Source: Planctomycetota bacterium (GTDB taxonomy: Bacteria; Planctomycetota; Phycisphaerae; WQYP01). Taken from it: a stretch of 6,537 nucleotides of DNA. Positions within the stretch are counted from its first letter, which is position 1. The number at the start of each line of letters is the position of its first letter. Positions 6,253-6,537 of the stretch are shown one piece after another. The notes below the pieces were generated by a model. That model was not told the DNA's origin. It saw only the letters and a list, made by a program, of their open reading frames with translations, and did not search any database. The DNA lies in contig JAJZCT010000198.1 of assembly GCA_021828925.1 (NCBI GenBank), forward strand, positions 1 through 6,537, in the 5' to 3' direction. Both the position numbers and the translations under genes were made by a program.

Positions 6253-6537
6253 TTGAAAATCCACCAGTCAAATCTTAAGGCTTCTTCGCCGGTAAAGATG
6301 AAATAAAGGTCATGCACGCCGGTTGCGTGTTCGACCCGGCAGGATGCGGTTGTCCATTGTGTTGCACCTCCGGTATTCGGGACCATGCAGACTCCAATTC
6401 GCGCACCGGTGGGGCTGTCGAGGCGAAGCTCAATTTTTCCACCCTTGGCCGCTGCCGCAACCGAGGCTGTAAAGGACCTGGCGCCGTTGCCGAAATCGAC
6501 GCCCTTCACCTTGATGAACGCATTGGCACGTGTCGGA
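6249..6537 (-). CDS. C-terminal CBM6-type carbohydrate-binding module of a truncated upstream gene
   Basis: Only the last 95 complete codons before the TGA at 6251-6249 are visible. They read ANAFIKVKGVDFGNGARSFT, then KGGKIELRLDSPTGARIG, VPNTGGATQWTTASCRV, GVHDLYFIFTGEEALRFDWW and a final IFK. This is the textbook second half of a family 6 carbohydrate-binding module: the FGNGA strand, the RLDSPTG turn, the NTGGxQxWTT stretch, the VHDLY strand and the closing aromatic FDWW. CBM6 modules bind xylan, arabinosyl or beta-glucan chain ends and very often sit at the C-terminus of GH43 enzymes. The missing part is therefore probably another secreted glycosidase, and the first visible gene of this operon, but that is inference. 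Its stop overlaps the next start as ATGA, so the two are likely translationally coupled. Confidence 0.85.
   Translation of the reverse strand, partial: PTRANAFIKVKGVDFGNGARSFTASVAAAAKGGKIELRLDSPTGARIGVCMVPNTGGATQWTTASCRVEHATGVHDLYFIFTGEEALRFDWWIFK

Noticed and set aside
1..6537. CRISPR array, tRNA, rRNA, riboswitch or tandem repeats
   Set aside because: No regularly spaced repeats and no RNA-gene-like segments seen on reading both strands.

Overview
The window shows one strand-uniform carbohydrate-degradation cluster. Five genes all read leftward (minus strand), and a partial transposase, also on the minus strand, lies at the left edge. In transcription order (right to left) they are: the 3' end of a gene ending in a CBM6-type carbohydrate-binding module (runs off the right edge); a secreted GH43-type glycosidase with a C-terminal discoidin/CBM32-like module; a second GH43 enzyme with a Tat signal and a C-terminal beta-sandwich; a smaller, divergent GH43-like beta-propeller protein; and a secreted GH27 (alpha-galactosidase-family) enzyme. 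The junctions are a 4-base ATGA overlap, a 14-base overlap, and gaps of 28 and 56 bases, so this is very probably one transcript. Its promoter is not in the window.

Taken together (inference), the products look like an exported set of exo-acting glycosidases that remove arabinosyl, xylosyl and galactosyl or arabinopyranosyl side groups from plant or algal polysaccharides such as arabinoxylan, arabinogalactan or pectic side chains. No SusC/SusD pair, transporter or regulator is visible. One enzyme has a twin-arginine signal; the others have Sec-type signals.

Positions 1-152 hold the N-terminus of an IS256-family transposase. Between it and the GH27 gene lie about 336 bases with no recognisable gene, only a short unassigned reading frame and a perfect 7-base inverted repeat. 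The cluster therefore ends next to a mobile element.

The organism is a free-living, polysaccharide-degrading, moderately GC-rich bacterium with Shine-Dalgarno sites of the AGGAG type. The style (many secreted GH43/GH27 enzymes in one operon, Tat-exported glycosidase, no SusCD) would fit Planctomycetota, Verrucomicrobiota or Acidobacteriota. I cannot separate these from the sequence alone. No CRISPR array, tRNA, rRNA or riboswitch is evident. I found no clearly new system; the most interesting points are the altered sugar-binding pocket of the GH27 protein and the unassigned substrate of the divergent GH43-like protein.
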